From Clostridia bacterium (GTDB lineage: Bacteria > Bacillota > Clostridia > Christensenellales > Pumilibacteraceae): a stretch of 64,000 bases of DNA. Positions 25,804 to 34,109 of this stretch are shown here, in pieces. The stretch spans positions 22,443-86,442 of the forward strand of contig JAFXKH010000009.1 of NCBI GenBank assembly GCA_017531795.1, written 5' to 3'. The translations under genes were made by a program, and so were the position numbers. Under the pieces are notes generated by a model. The model saw only the letters and a program-made list of their open reading frames with translations, was not told the origin of the DNA and searched no databases. The number at the start of each line of letters is the position of its first letter. Positions within the stretch are counted from its first letter, which is position 1.

Positions 25804-26119
25804 ATGTGGATAAAGAGGGTAAGAATCAATAAATATCGTCAGATTTTTATCGGTTCGCCTTGCGGGCTCGGGAACTTGAAGAAGTTCTTATATCCTTCTG
25901 CGAGCAACTTCGGCGTTTGTTAAAAGCAAACGACGAATATCCTTCTCCGCCAAATGCAGTCGCGCTTGAACCCGCGTTCTGATGCGACTACATTTTCTAT
26001 TACTATAATCAAATATATCTTCCTTAAAGGAAATGCAGGTATAAACTTTTATTTTGAACATCTTAAAGCCAAAATTACAAACTAAACCAAACAAAGTTCA
26101 TAAAAATATTTAAAATTTA
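25804..26119. other. structured non-coding stretch between tRNA-Ser and the secretion genes
   Basis: Just over 300 bp without a convincing gene. It contains three inverted repeats: GAACTT/AAGTTC (25872-25887), CGTTTG/CAAACG (25914-25932) and a longer imperfect one, AAATGCAGTCGC against GCGACTACATTT (25952-25994), the last starting right at the second tRNA-end repeat. A 68-codon minus-strand frame (25888-26094) has no ribosome binding site and no recognisable features. This may be remnants of an integrated element or an attachment region. Confidence 0.45.
25941..25952 (+). repeat. tRNA 3'-end repeat, copy 2
   Basis: CCTTCTCCGCCA, identical to the tRNA-Ser terminus. Left boundary of the AT-rich block. 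Confidence 0.6.
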
Positions 26120-26149
26120 TTGACAAATAGTTTAAAACAGTATTATAAT
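26120..26149 (+). promoter_or_regulatory. sigma-A promoter of the secretion island
   Basis: TTGACA (26120-26125), 18 bp, TATAAT (26144-26149); 45 bp before the first start codon. Confidence 0.8.
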
Positions 26150-26193
26150 ATAATTAACTTTTATAAATTATTATAAAGAGAAAGGAGATGCTT

Positions 26194-26799
26194 ATGAAAA
26201 AGTTAAGTTTGCTTATAGTGATGATTCTTTGTGTTACTATCGGCAGTGTTTACGCCACTTGGACGTATACGCAATATACTGACGTGGCTGACGAAACGGT
26301 TAATATGTCAATGAACCTTACCAGCGTTGCATTCAGCGGTTCTTATGGTACATATGAAATTAATACGTCTAATGTTACGATGACGATTGACCCCAAACAA
26401 GGAACCACGCATACTACAGCGTTGACCATTACTGGTGATATAGTAATTACCTTTACTCCCAATACTGTTGCGCCACAAGATATAAAAGAAAATGGCGTTG
26501 ACTCTACTTTCCAATTTGGCTTAACAAACGCAAACTGGACCTTTGACGATGATACAACTGATGCAGTAGCGGCTAAGAATATCATCACTTTAGAGCATAC
26601 CAGCGCTGAAGCAATCACTTGGGGCGAGCCTTCTAATGGAGTTTTCACCTTTACTATTACTGCGGCTGAACTTGCTGGGCATATTCATTTAACTGAATTT
26701 AATTTGGATACAAAGGCAAAGTATGATGCGTTTAATACTGCTTTAGGTTTAGGACAAATTTCAATTACCGTAAGTGATGGTATTACGACACAACAATAA
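26194..26799 (+). CDS. secreted protein with SipW-type signal peptide (TasA/camelysin-like)
   Basis: 201 residues. Signal peptide MKKLSLLIVMILC... with the cleavage region GSVYATWTYT, the form known for SipW-dependent cargo such as TasA and camelysin. The mature part is Thr/Asn/Val-rich and acidic, predicted all-beta, with no other domain recognised. Start ATG 26194 has AAAGGAG 6 nt upstream (the ATG at 26188 is too close). It has its own promoter and a terminator-like hairpin before the signal peptidase gene. Probably an extracellular fibre or matrix protein matured by the product of 26870, by analogy with tasA-sipW. Confidence 0.8.
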   Translation: MKKLSLLIVMILCVTIGSVYATWTYTQYTDVADETVNMSMNLTSVAFSGSYGTYEINTSNVTMTIDPKQGTTHTTALTITGDIVITFTPNTVAPQDIKENGVDSTFQFGLTNANWTFDDDTTDAVAAKNIITLEHTSAEAITWGEPSNGVFTFTITAAELAGHIHLTEFNLDTKAKYDAFNTALGLGQISITVSDGITTQQ

Positions 26800-26817
26800 T
26801 TAATCAAGAAAACACAT

Positions 26818-26844
26818 AAAGCCAGCCTTTTTTTGGCTGGCTTT
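26818..26844 (+). terminator. hairpin between cargo gene and signal peptidase gene
   Basis: AAAGCCAGCC, seven-T loop, GGCTGGCTTT, followed by GTGTGTT. Placed 19 bp after the cargo stop and 26 bp before the peptidase gene. With no strong U tract outside the stem it may only attenuate, giving much cargo and little peptidase. Confidence 0.7.
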
Positions 26845-26869
26845 GTGTGTTAAATAAAGGCGATGACAA

Positions 26870-28459
26870 ATGACTAAATTTGAGATTTATTCTTTAATTC
26901 TATGCTTAATCGTTTTTATAATGTTGGTTGGCGTTTTCTCTTATATGCTAACTATAATTATAAAGAACGGACTTAAACACATAAAAGCAGGCTTAGAAGA
27001 TGAAGATATTTTAAAAGAATTTAATATTGATTACACAAAAAAGCGAAGTAAATTTTCAAAAGTTTTTAATATGATTTTTAATATATTACTTTTCGCTATT
27101 GTTGGTGTAATTTTTTTGTCATCTATTTATATAAATTGTACGCAAAACGTTTATTTTGATAATGTGCCTACGTTCAGAGTCGTTTTAACTTCTTCGATGG
27201 AAAGTAAAAACGAAAAAAACAAATATTTATTTGATAACAATTTAAATAACCAGATCAGCGCTTTTGATTTAATAACTACGTATAAAATCCCTAGTGAAGA
27301 AGATCTAAAACTTTATGATATTGTTGTTTATGAAGTTGACGGCATATTAATCGTGCATAGAATCGTTGGCATTGAAGAGCCTAACACCTATCACCCAAAT
27401 GAAAAGTATTTTCTAATGCAGGGTGATGCCGTAGGCTCACCTGACCGTTTCCCTGTTCTCTACTCTCAAATGAAGGGCATTTATAAAGGAGAAAAAATTC
27501 CCTTCATAGGCAGTTTTATTTTATTTATGCAATCGCCAGCAGGTTGGCTTTGTCTACTTTTAATTGTTGGGGCAATGATATGCACTCCGATTTTAGAAAA
27601 GAAACTTTTAAATGCCAGAAAAGAAAGATTTTTACTTCTATCTCAACAACAAGAACTCGCCACTACCAAAGATTTTAATGAAAGCGTTGATTCAAGATTT
27701 GCTAATCTAAAACCATCAAAAACTTTTAACGAAAGACTTACGCTTGCTAGTGAGAAAATGCAAAATAGATACACTACTATCGTTCAGACGCTTTCAAGAA
27801 TTGAAAATCTTCGCATAATAGAAAGTAAAATGCAACAAACGTATAAAAGTAAATCAAGCTGTATTGCAAGGATTTTCTTTAGAGGTAAAACGTTAAACGT
27901 TGCTTTGGGCCTGTCGCCCAAAGATTACGAAAACAGTAAATATAAATTTATAGACCTTTCAAATAGATTAAAACATAAAAATTATCCAATGTGTTTAAGA
28001 TTAAGTAGTGATCGCCAAACTCGTTGGAGTTGCGATTTAATTTTAGACCTTGCAAAAAAGAAAGGACTCAATATCTTAAATAAGCCCACACAATTTACTC
28101 GCTTAAATATAAAAAAGAAAAGTTTTAAACAAAAATTAAAACTTTCACCTATAGCAAAAGAGCGTTTTATCAATATAAAAACTTATCTTGAAACGATAAA
28201 TGGAGTAAGAACATTAGAAGGCAAATATCAAACGACCTATAAGTTTAAGAATGCGCCTGTTGTTAAATTTACGATAAAAGGGAAAACGCTTAATGCTTAT
28301 CTTGGCTTAAACCCCAAAGATTATGAAAATACTAAATACATATTTACAGACGTTTCAGATATAAAAAAATATTCAAACTATACAATGCGAGTTAAAGTCT
28401 CTTCAGACAGACAAGTAAAGTGGGTTAAGGAACTTATACAAAAAATTATACAAAGATAA
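26870..28459 (+). CDS. S26B (SipW-type) signal peptidase fused to a tandem C-terminal repeat domain
   Basis: 529 residues. Membrane helices at about 8-31 and 67-88 lead to the peptidase domain: catalytic Ser109 (LTSSMES), His163 in IVHRIVG in place of the bacterial lysine, and D186/D192 in MQGDAVGSPD. This is the archaeal/ER-like SipW class. A third helix follows at about 223-242. Two copies of a 110-residue domain come next (about 284-397 and 418-529), each with GKTLNxxLGLxPKDYENxKY and SSDRQxxW. This repeat domain is not part of known SipW proteins. AAAGG lies 9 nt before ATG 26870. Probably processes the neighbouring cargo proteins. AT-rich relative to flanking genes. Confidence 0.85.
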   Translation: MTKFEIYSLILCLIVFIMLVGVFSYMLTIIIKNGLKHIKAGLEDEDILKEFNIDYTKKRSKFSKVFNMIFNILLFAIVGVIFLSSIYINCTQNVYFDNVPTFRVVLTSSMESKNEKNKYLFDNNLNNQISAFDLITTYKIPSEEDLKLYDIVVYEVDGILIVHRIVGIEEPNTYHPNEKYFLMQGDAVGSPDRFPVLYSQMKGIYKGEKIPFIGSFILFMQSPAGWLCLLLIVGAMICTPILEKKLLNARKERFLLLSQQQELATTKDFNESVDSRFANLKPSKTFNERLTLASEKMQNRYTTIVQTLSRIENLRIIESKMQQTYKSKSSCIARIFFRGKTLNVALGLSPKDYENSKYKFIDLSNRLKHKNYPMCLRLSSDRQTRWSCDLILDLAKKKGLNILNKPTQFTRLNIKKKSFKQKLKLSPIAKERFINIKTYLETINGVRTLEGKYQTTYKFKNAPVVKFTIKGKTLNAYLGLNPKDYENTKYIFTDVSDIKKYSNYTMRVKVSSDRQVKWVKELIQKIIQR

Positions 28460-28478
28460 CAAAGAAGGAGGTGTAAAA

Positions 28479-29074
28479 ATGTCAAAAAGGATAACATATT
28501 TTTTCATTTTTTTAACTATATTGACATTTTTCGCTTCCGTGAGCGGTGTCTTTGCTACTTGGTTTATGGCAGAAGAGTCCCCTACACCAATAAACAAATC
28601 GCAAAGCATAACTCTTTCTGAGTTTACTTGGAAACCAGAAGAAATTCTTCCTTCCGTAACCCCTGGTCAAAATTTTTTAGACTTATATGAGTCTATATTA
28701 GAAAACATGAAAGGCGGTCTTAATTCCTCAAAAGACACGTTAGAAAGTGCTGTTATAAATGCCCTAATGGTTTGGTGCATTGCAATCAAAACGTACAAGG
28801 AGGTAACTTAAAACACTTATTTGTCACTGAAGCCTCTCTTGAATTAGATTTTATGGTACAGTATATTACAGATACAAATTTTAAATTATATACTTATAAA
28901 CAAACAGATACATACGGAACCATTGGCACTACAAAAATTCAAGTATATATGACTATACTAGTTCAAGAAAATAACGTTTGGGTAGGACAAGAAACTCAAC
29001 TAGGGATGGCGACGCTTCAGTATTTCCCTGGCACAAATTTTATTGCAATCGACGTTTCAACTTGGTCACGTTAA
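28479..29074 (+). pseudogene. second SipW-type secreted protein, frameshifted
   Basis: Starts at ATG 28479 with AAGGAGG upstream. A signal peptide ending GVFATWFMAE shows the same SipW-type YATW pattern as the gene at 26194. The first frame stops at 28811; a second frame from about 28760 to 29074 continues with HCNQNVQGGNLKHLFV and a beta-rich region. Joined, they give about 198 residues, close to the 201 of the first cargo protein. The change corresponds to loss of one base (or gain of two) between 28755 and 28772, near GGTTTGG. Either a recent pseudogene, a sequencing error, or two expressed pieces; the first is most likely. Confidence 0.7.
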
Positions 29075-29137
29075 AAAACGCGACTAAATCAGTCTTTTTA
29101 TGCTTATTTCAGCAAAAAAGTTCAAACGCAATCACCA

Positions 29138-29148
29138 CTTCTCCGCCA
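29138..29148 (+). repeat. tRNA 3'-end repeat, copy 3
   Basis: CTTCTCCGCCA, matching the last 11 nt of tRNA-Ser. It marks the right boundary of the AT-rich block. Confidence 0.55.
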
Positions 29149-29150
29149 AG

Positions 29151-29187
29151 AAAAGCCAAGAATGAATTTTGTTCGTCTTGGCTTTTT
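29151..29187. terminator. bidirectional terminator at island / sigE boundary
   Basis: AAAAGCCAAGA and TCTTGGCTTTT (29176-29186) around a 14-nt loop, with T run on the plus strand and A run for the minus strand. Ends both the island transcripts and sigE. Confidence 0.8.
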
Positions 29188-29208
29188 GTGTTGCCTAAGG
29201 GTTATTAT

Positions 29209-29925
29209 TTATGTTGCGAAGCAACCGAGTTTATTTAATTCTTTGCGAAGGCGGAGAATTATTTTCTTTTCCAAGCGAGATATGTAGGACTGACTTATCC
29301 CAAGCATATCTGCCACTTCTTTTTGTGTCTTTTCCGTTTCCCCACTCAGACCAAAGCGGAGTTCCATAATAATGCGTTCACGCTCGGAAAGTTTATTGAC
29401 GGCGTTCATAAGCAATTCTTTTTCCACTTCGTTTTCAAGGTTTTTGCTTACAACATCAGGTTCTGTTCCAAGAACGTCAGATATAAGAAGTTCGTTGCCT
29501 TCATAATCCACGTTTAACGGCTCGTCAAGCGATACTTCGCAACGAGTTCTTACTACTCGTCTGAGGTGCATAAGAATTTCGTTTTCAATACATCTTGATG
29601 CGTAGGTGGCAAGTTTTATATTTTTCTCGAAATTATATGAATTAACGGCTTTTATAAGACCTATCGTGCCGACGGAAATGAGATCGTCCACGTCTATACC
29701 CGTATTGTCAAACTTACGCGCTATATACACGACAAGACGAAGATTGCGTTCAATTAGCGTGCTTTTTGCCATATCGCTTCCGTCACGCATTTCTTCGAGC
29801 ATTTGCATTTCTTCACTTGCCGTGAGTGGTGTGGGCAAAGTTTCACCGCTACTGACGTAAAACAAACTGCGCTCTTCTTTTTGAGAAAAGATTTTCTTTA
29901 TCAATTTTATTATTGCCTTAAACAT
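29209..29925 (-). CDS. sigE: sporulation sigma factor SigE
   Basis: Mother-cell RNA polymerase sigma factor, 238 residues, close to the B. subtilis 239. A pro-sequence of about 28 residues with a hydrophobic helix ([12 protein letters not shown]) ends near the SpoIIGA cleavage region [10 protein letters not shown]. Regions 2 ([25 protein letters not shown]) and 4 ([21 protein letters not shown]) are intact. ATG 29925 has GGAGG 6 nt upstream; the TTG at 29937 overlaps that site. Directly follows spoIIGA. Confidence 0.95.
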   Translation of the reverse strand: MFKAIIKLIKKIFSQKEERSLFYVSSGETLPTPLTASEEMQMLEEMRDGSDMAKSTLIERNLRLVVYIARKFDNTGIDVDDLISVGTIGLIKAVNSYNFEKNIKLATYASRCIENEILMHLRRVVRTRCEVSLDEPLNVDYEGNELLISDVLGTEPDVVSKNLENEVEKELLMNAVNKLSERERIIMELRFGLSGETEKTQKEVADMLGISQSYISRLEKKIILRLRKELNKLGCFAT

Positions 29926-29926
29926 T

Positions 29927-30733
29927 TCAGCCTCCAATCAGTGACGGTGGTAAGAGCATATCTGCCGAACAATCAAAGTCGGCTTCGCTCACGCCCAACG
30001 TCACGTCAATATTATGTTTATTCTTTTTTTTGTCTGAATATAATATAAACCTTTCCGGTTTCAACAAGAATAATTTACTGCTCGCCCCTACTCCGTTTAT
30101 CGTTTTTATCCCTATTATTCGCTCAACGATCGTATTTCGCTCGAAAAATCTTGTCAATGCGGTGAGTTTTATTACTACTATGGGTGAATTGCCGTGAAAC
30201 AGAAAGTTACCGCTATCCAAATATCCCGTCATCGCTACGCTTTTGCCGTTTATCGTAACACTTACGCCGTAAGTATACGCGCTCTTTCTTCGGCGTTTTT
30301 GCACCGCGCCGTGCACACGCTTTACGCACAACGCCAGCGTTACGCCTATTGCGGACGGAATGCAATAAGGCAATGTGGGAGCGAGAGCGAGCGTTTTTGC
30401 CCAGTCCTGCGTGATGAAATAATTCAGCATTATGCACACCCCACCGCATAAAGCCGTATTCGCAAAGAATATCAGAGTAGAAAGTATGGGTTTATCTAAT
30501 CCGCAAAATAGAATCGCGCTCAGTATCAATCCAACCGCTATTTTTGCTATAACGAGCAACGCCGTCTGCAAGCGCCAAAACGGATAAGTCACGGATATCG
30601 CCGTGCCAAGCAACGAAGCGACGAGAGTACGGCGTTTGCGTACCAACTGTCCGCAAGTAACGTACGAAAGAACGGCTATCGACGAAGTCAATATCAGATT
30701 ATCCATTATTACCACTTCGATATACGCGCTCAT
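29927..30733 (-). CDS. spoIIGA: sigma-E processing peptidase SpoIIGA
   Basis: Membrane aspartic protease that removes the pro-sequence of sigma-E in response to the forespore signal. 268 residues: five hydrophobic segments in the first 150, then a soluble domain with the catalytic aspartate motif GYLDSGN. The stop is 1 bp before sigE, within its ribosome binding region, so the two are coupled. ATG 30733 is preferred over GTG 30739; neither has a Shine-Dalgarno. A Spo0A-box sequence lies upstream. Confidence 0.92.
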   Translation of the reverse strand: MSAYIEVVIMDNLILTSSIAVLSYVTCGQLVRKRRTLVASLLGTAISVTYPFWRLQTALLVIAKIAVGLILSAILFCGLDKPILSTLIFFANTALCGGVCIMLNYFITQDWAKTLALAPTLPYCIPSAIGVTLALCVKRVHGAVQKRRRKSAYTYGVSVTINGKSVAMTGYLDSGNFLFHGNSPIVVIKLTALTRFFERNTIVERIIGIKTINGVGASSKLFLLKPERFILYSDKKKNKHNIDVTLGVSEADFDCSADMLLPPSLIGG

Positions 30734-30739
30734 AGACAC

Positions 30740-30784
30740 AGTTTACCATACGAAGGAATAAGAGTAATCGCCTTTGTTGTCGAA
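30740..30784 (-). promoter_or_regulatory. putative Spo0A-controlled promoter of spoIIGA-sigE
   Basis: The sequence TTCGACAA on the minus strand (30777-30784, TTGTCGAA on plus) is a perfect 0A box. A TAAACT -10-like box (30740-30745) ends 6 nt before ATG 30733, with a poor -35 at 17 bp. The box centre is then about 47 bp upstream of +1, where Spo0A activates spoIIG in B. subtilis. Confidence 0.5.
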
Positions 30785-30800
30785 GATATAAAAATAAAGG

Positions 30801-30832
30801 AAAAACCGTCGCTTTCTATCGCAACGGTTTTT
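30801..30832 (-). terminator. terminator of ftsZ
   Basis: Minus strand AAAAACCGTTGC, 8-nt loop, GCGACGGTTTTT (one G-T pair), 26 bp after the ftsZ stop. Confidence 0.85.
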
Positions 30833-30857
30833 GTCGTTATTGTTTTTTGAAAATATT

Positions 30858-32012
30858 TTATAATCTACCGCGACGGGTTTCCTTCATCCAGTCGGGAACG
30901 TCATCGTCTTCATCGTCAAAATTAACTCGGCTGTCGGGAATTCCACTTTTCGGTTTAATCGGCTCAGGCTGTTTTGCAGGAGCAGGCTCCGAATTAATTA
31001 TTCCCGCATAATTATTGGCATGATCGCTTATGCTCGTGGTTTTGGGCTTTGCCGTTTCAGGCGTTCCGCCCAAGCCTGCCGCAATTAGCATTATTTCTAC
31101 GTCATGAGGTAAATCATCTCTGAAATCTACGCCAAACACTATGTTAGCATCCTTATGAACGACTTCCCTAACGAGTACCGCCGCCTTATCAATTTCTTCT
31201 GCAGATACTTCATGCTTAGCCTTTACGTTAAGCATTACGCTGGTAGCGTTGCTGATTTTCGTTTCTTGTAAAGTAATGCCTACGGCTTCTTTTATTGCCG
31301 TCATTACTCTGTTATCACCCGATCCGCAACCTATACCGATATACGCTCTGCCCTTGTCACGAAGAACGGTACAAAGGTCTGCAAAGTCAATATTCATAGT
31401 TTGCGTATTGAGAATAACGTCGCTTATGCCAAGTATACATTGACGAAGTACTCCGTCTGCATACGCAAACGCATCCGCCATTGACGCGCTTCCCGACATT
31501 CTTATGAGCATTTCGTTGGAAACGACGATATACGAGTCTACCGCTTTTGCAAGGTTCTCAATACCGATATCAGCATTGACGATACGGTGCTTACCTTCAA
31601 AATAGAAAGGCTTAGTAACGACTGCTACGACGAGTTTGCCAAGTTCTTTCGCTATTGAAGCGATTACGGGTGATGCGCCCGTACCCGTGCCTTTTCCCAT
31701 ACCTGCGGTAATAATAACGAGATTGGCGTTCTGCAAACATCTTTTTATTATTTCACGGCTTTCTTCTGCTGCGCGCTGACCAACTTCGGGATTTGCGCCT
31801 GCTCCAAGACCTTGCGTGAGTTTTTCACCTATCTGTATGCGTATAGGCGCTTTTGATTTATTATTAAGGTCTTGCAAGTCGGTATTGACTGCAATAAAAT
31901 CGACGCCCTTAAAGTTGTCCGTTACCATGCGATTAACGGCGTTTCCGCCTGCTCCGCCTACGCCGACTACTGCAATTTTTGACGAAGGCAATACAAATTT
32001 CTGTTCGTTCAT
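30858..32012 (-). CDS. ftsZ: cell division protein FtsZ
   Basis: Tubulin-like GTPase that forms the Z ring; 384 residues. GTP-binding segments: VGGAGGNAVNRM near residue 20 and the tubulin signature GMGKGTGTGASP near 105. A 50-residue proline/acid-rich linker leads to the conserved C-terminal peptide DVPDWMKE, which binds FtsA and other partners, and then a basic tail RRGRL. ATG 32012 has AAGGAG upstream. 9 bp after ftsA. Confidence 0.97.
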   Translation of the reverse strand: MNEQKFVLPSSKIAVVGVGGAGGNAVNRMVTDNFKGVDFIAVNTDLQDLNNKSKAPIRIQIGEKLTQGLGAGANPEVGQRAAEESREIIKRCLQNANLVIITAGMGKGTGTGASPVIASIAKELGKLVVAVVTKPFYFEGKHRIVNADIGIENLAKAVDSYIVVSNEMLIRMSGSASMADAFAYADGVLRQCILGISDVILNTQTMNIDFADLCTVLRDKGRAYIGIGCGSGDNRVMTAIKEAVGITLQETKISNATSVMLNVKAKHEVSAEEIDKAAVLVREVVHKDANIVFGVDFRDDLPHDVEIMLIAAGLGGTPETAKPKTTSISDHANNYAGIINSEPAPAKQPEPIKPKSGIPDSRVNFDDEDDDVPDWMKETRRGRL

Positions 32013-32021
32013 AAAAACTCC

Positions 32022-33176
32022 TTATCTTCCGAAAAGACGGGCAAACCAACCCTTTTTCTTCGCAGGTTCTTCGTTTCCGAGAACCATATCCATCAGCCCA
32101 AACGCAGATGACAAATGAGGTTTATTATACTGCGGTAATTCAGGCTTTGCTATTTCTACGTGTTTATTTAATTTTTTGGACAAAAAGTCTCTTGCTCCTG
32201 ACATATAAGACAGTCCGCCACCCGTAAGGTAAAAGGACGTAGATGCAGGTAAATCACAAGAGGCAAGACAATTCGTTATCGTACGCGAAAGTTTTGAAAG
32301 TTTGGAAGCCACGATATCGTTGACCTGTTGCGCCGAAAATGATGTCACTTTATCTTTATATGAAACGTCGTAAGTATCGTTATCCGAAAATTCAAGATTC
32401 AAAATAACCTTTCTTTTAAGTTTTTCTGCCAAGGCAAATCTTATGTTCAGATCGTCACGAAGCGCTTTCGTAATGTGCCCACCGCCGAACGGTATATTGA
32501 ATTGACGAAGTATGCCGTCACCTCTTACAACAAAGAGATCGGACACGATATATCCAACGTCAAGGCATACGACAAACCCGTCTCTCGTATAATCATCAAA
32601 AAGGAAAAGCGATTCTGCGAGTATAGAACTTACGTAATCGTACGATTCTATTTCAAGTTCGTCCATTATATGATCAAACTTTTCAGTAAACTTTTTTTCA
32701 GCAAGGATATACGACAAAAAACCCGAAAGTCGGTTTGACGTTAAGCCCACCGGCTGAATTAGTTTTCTTTCGTCATCCAAGGTATAAAATATCGGCTGAC
32801 AGTTTATTAATTCATAATTGGGATCATCTTTAAACGTATCTCCCAAATCAACTAATTCCTCTACGTCCTCGTCATACACTTTACGCTTTTTGCCAAGCGA
32901 CATACTGACTTCTTTACACTGTGATACGGTGAAATGTCCCGGAACTCCGATATATAAATGATTTATCTTCGTGCGCGCCTCAGTCTGAGCAAGCGAAAGA
33001 GCCCGTTCGACTGCGTTTATCAGTTCGTCCGGTCTGTACCACTCTCCGTCTTCGTAGCCGGCGTATTCACACTCGCCCATGCCTTTTACGGAAATAGTAC
33101 CGTTTATTCCTCTTGCGCCAATTATTGCCGTTATGTTAGCCGAACCAACGTCAATGATTGCAACTTCATGTGCCAC
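32022..33176 (-). CDS. ftsA: cell division protein FtsA
   Basis: Actin-like ATPase that anchors FtsZ to the membrane. 384 residues; phosphate loops VAIIDVGSANITA at the N-terminus and CLDVGYIVSDL near 205; adenosine motif LTGGGLSYM near 320. The C-terminal KKKGWFARLFGR is an amphipathic membrane helix. The start is GTG 33176 with GAGGAAAA 5 nt upstream. Preceded by its own promoter. Confidence 0.94.
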   Translation of the reverse strand: MAHEVAIIDVGSANITAIIGARGINGTISVKGMGECEYAGYEDGEWYRPDELINAVERALSLAQTEARTKINHLYIGVPGHFTVSQCKEVSMSLGKKRKVYDEDVEELVDLGDTFKDDPNYELINCQPIFYTLDDERKLIQPVGLTSNRLSGFLSYILAEKKFTEKFDHIMDELEIESYDYVSSILAESLFLFDDYTRDGFVVCLDVGYIVSDLFVVRGDGILRQFNIPFGGGHITKALRDDLNIRFALAEKLKRKVILNLEFSDNDTYDVSYKDKVTSFSAQQVNDIVASKLSKLSRTITNCLASCDLPASTSFYLTGGGLSYMSGARDFLSKKLNKHVEIAKPELPQYNKPHLSSAFGLMDMVLGNEEPAKKKGWFARLFGR

Positions 33177-33216
33177 TTTGATTTTCCTCGTCCAATTTTT
33201 ATATATAGTCCTAATT

Positions 33217-33245
33217 ATTATAAACGATTATTGTCTAACTGTCAA
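33217..33245 (-). promoter_or_regulatory. consensus sigma-A promoter of ftsA-ftsZ
   Basis: Minus strand TTGACA, 17 bp, TATAAT in the 104-bp ftsQ-ftsA gap. It separates ftsAZ expression from mntP-murA-ftsQ. Confidence 0.88.
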
Positions 33246-33280
33246 GAGTTAAAATATCGAATAACGTTATACAACTTCCA

Positions 33281-34108
33281 TTATTTTTCGTATATCATTA
33301 TTTTATCAGCTTGCGCGTTATACGAAAGAATTACTTCTCCGCTGAAAAGTTTGCTCTCGTCCATATCAACGTACCAGGAAACCATTGCCTGAACGGCATC
33401 GGCAAGCTTGTCCTCGCTTACGTCCAACCTGAAAGAAACGCCTTTTCGCATTTTTATCTTTACGCTGTTTTTGTTTGACAAATCTATGCTTTCATACGCG
33501 CTTTTATCAAACGCTCTTCTGCCTTCAGAAACGAGTGAGTTCGAGAGGCTAAGTATTGTTTTCAGCGTTTTCATATCGTATGATTCCGCCTCAGTATATA
33601 CGTGCGTACTATTTTCGGCAATAGTAGGCTCCGTGAAAGGAGTTACGGAAATTATCGTATCGCTCGTTTTTGCGTAATCGGTTTTGCCATGACGTAAAAT
33701 CTTTCCGTTTTCTCCGCAAACGTAATATTCGTCGTTTACTTTGAACTGTAAGTCTTCGGTAATGAGATAGTATTTTACTATAATTTTATTCGGAAAAACA
33801 CTCTCAACGTCCACGGCATCGGCTTTCGCCACTTTTTTGTTCACGGCATCCAAAACCTTTTGCTCGTCAAGAAGGAAAATATTTCCATAACGGAACTCGT
33901 CGGAAACTAACTTTACTTCTCTGTTGACGGATTCAATAGTTGTATATATCGAATTGTCCTCACCGTAATTAGTCAAGCATTTCGCTTCTGTGGAATATAT
34001 GGTAAATATTGCACTCATTATTATAATGACTGCGCAGATAATACCAAACACGGCTAATAAAATTATAAGTCGCTTACTTCTCACGATAGTATTATAACAA
34101 AATTTCAT
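33281..34108 (-). CDS. ftsQ: cell division protein FtsQ/DivIB
   Basis: Bitopic divisome protein of 275 residues: a short cytoplasmic N-terminus, one transmembrane helix at about 13-37, a POTRA domain (about 40-110), then the beta domain with EDLQFKVNDEYYVCGENGKIL. It links the FtsL-FtsB subcomplex with FtsW-FtsI. One base separates it from the murA stop. Confidence 0.9.
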   Translation of the reverse strand: MKFCYNTIVRSKRLIILLAVFGIICAVIIIMSAIFTIYSTEAKCLTNYGEDNSIYTTIESVNREVKLVSDEFRYGNIFLLDEQKVLDAVNKKVAKADAVDVESVFPNKIIVKYYLITEDLQFKVNDEYYVCGENGKILRHGKTDYAKTSDTIISVTPFTEPTIAENSTHVYTEAESYDMKTLKTILSLSNSLVSEGRRAFDKSAYESIDLSNKNSVKIKMRKGVSFRLDVSEDKLADAVQAMVSWYVDMDESKLFSGEVILSYNAQADKIMIYEK

Positions 34109-34109
34109 A

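Noticed and set aside
25888-26094. 68-codon minus-strand frame next to tRNA-Ser
   Set aside because: No ribosome binding site, crosses hairpins and the tRNA-end repeat, and no family resemblance; treated as non-coding.
28740-28815. Programmed ribosomal frameshift in the second cargo gene
   Set aside because: No slippery heptamer or downstream pseudoknot was visible near the shift; a simple one-base deletion is enough.
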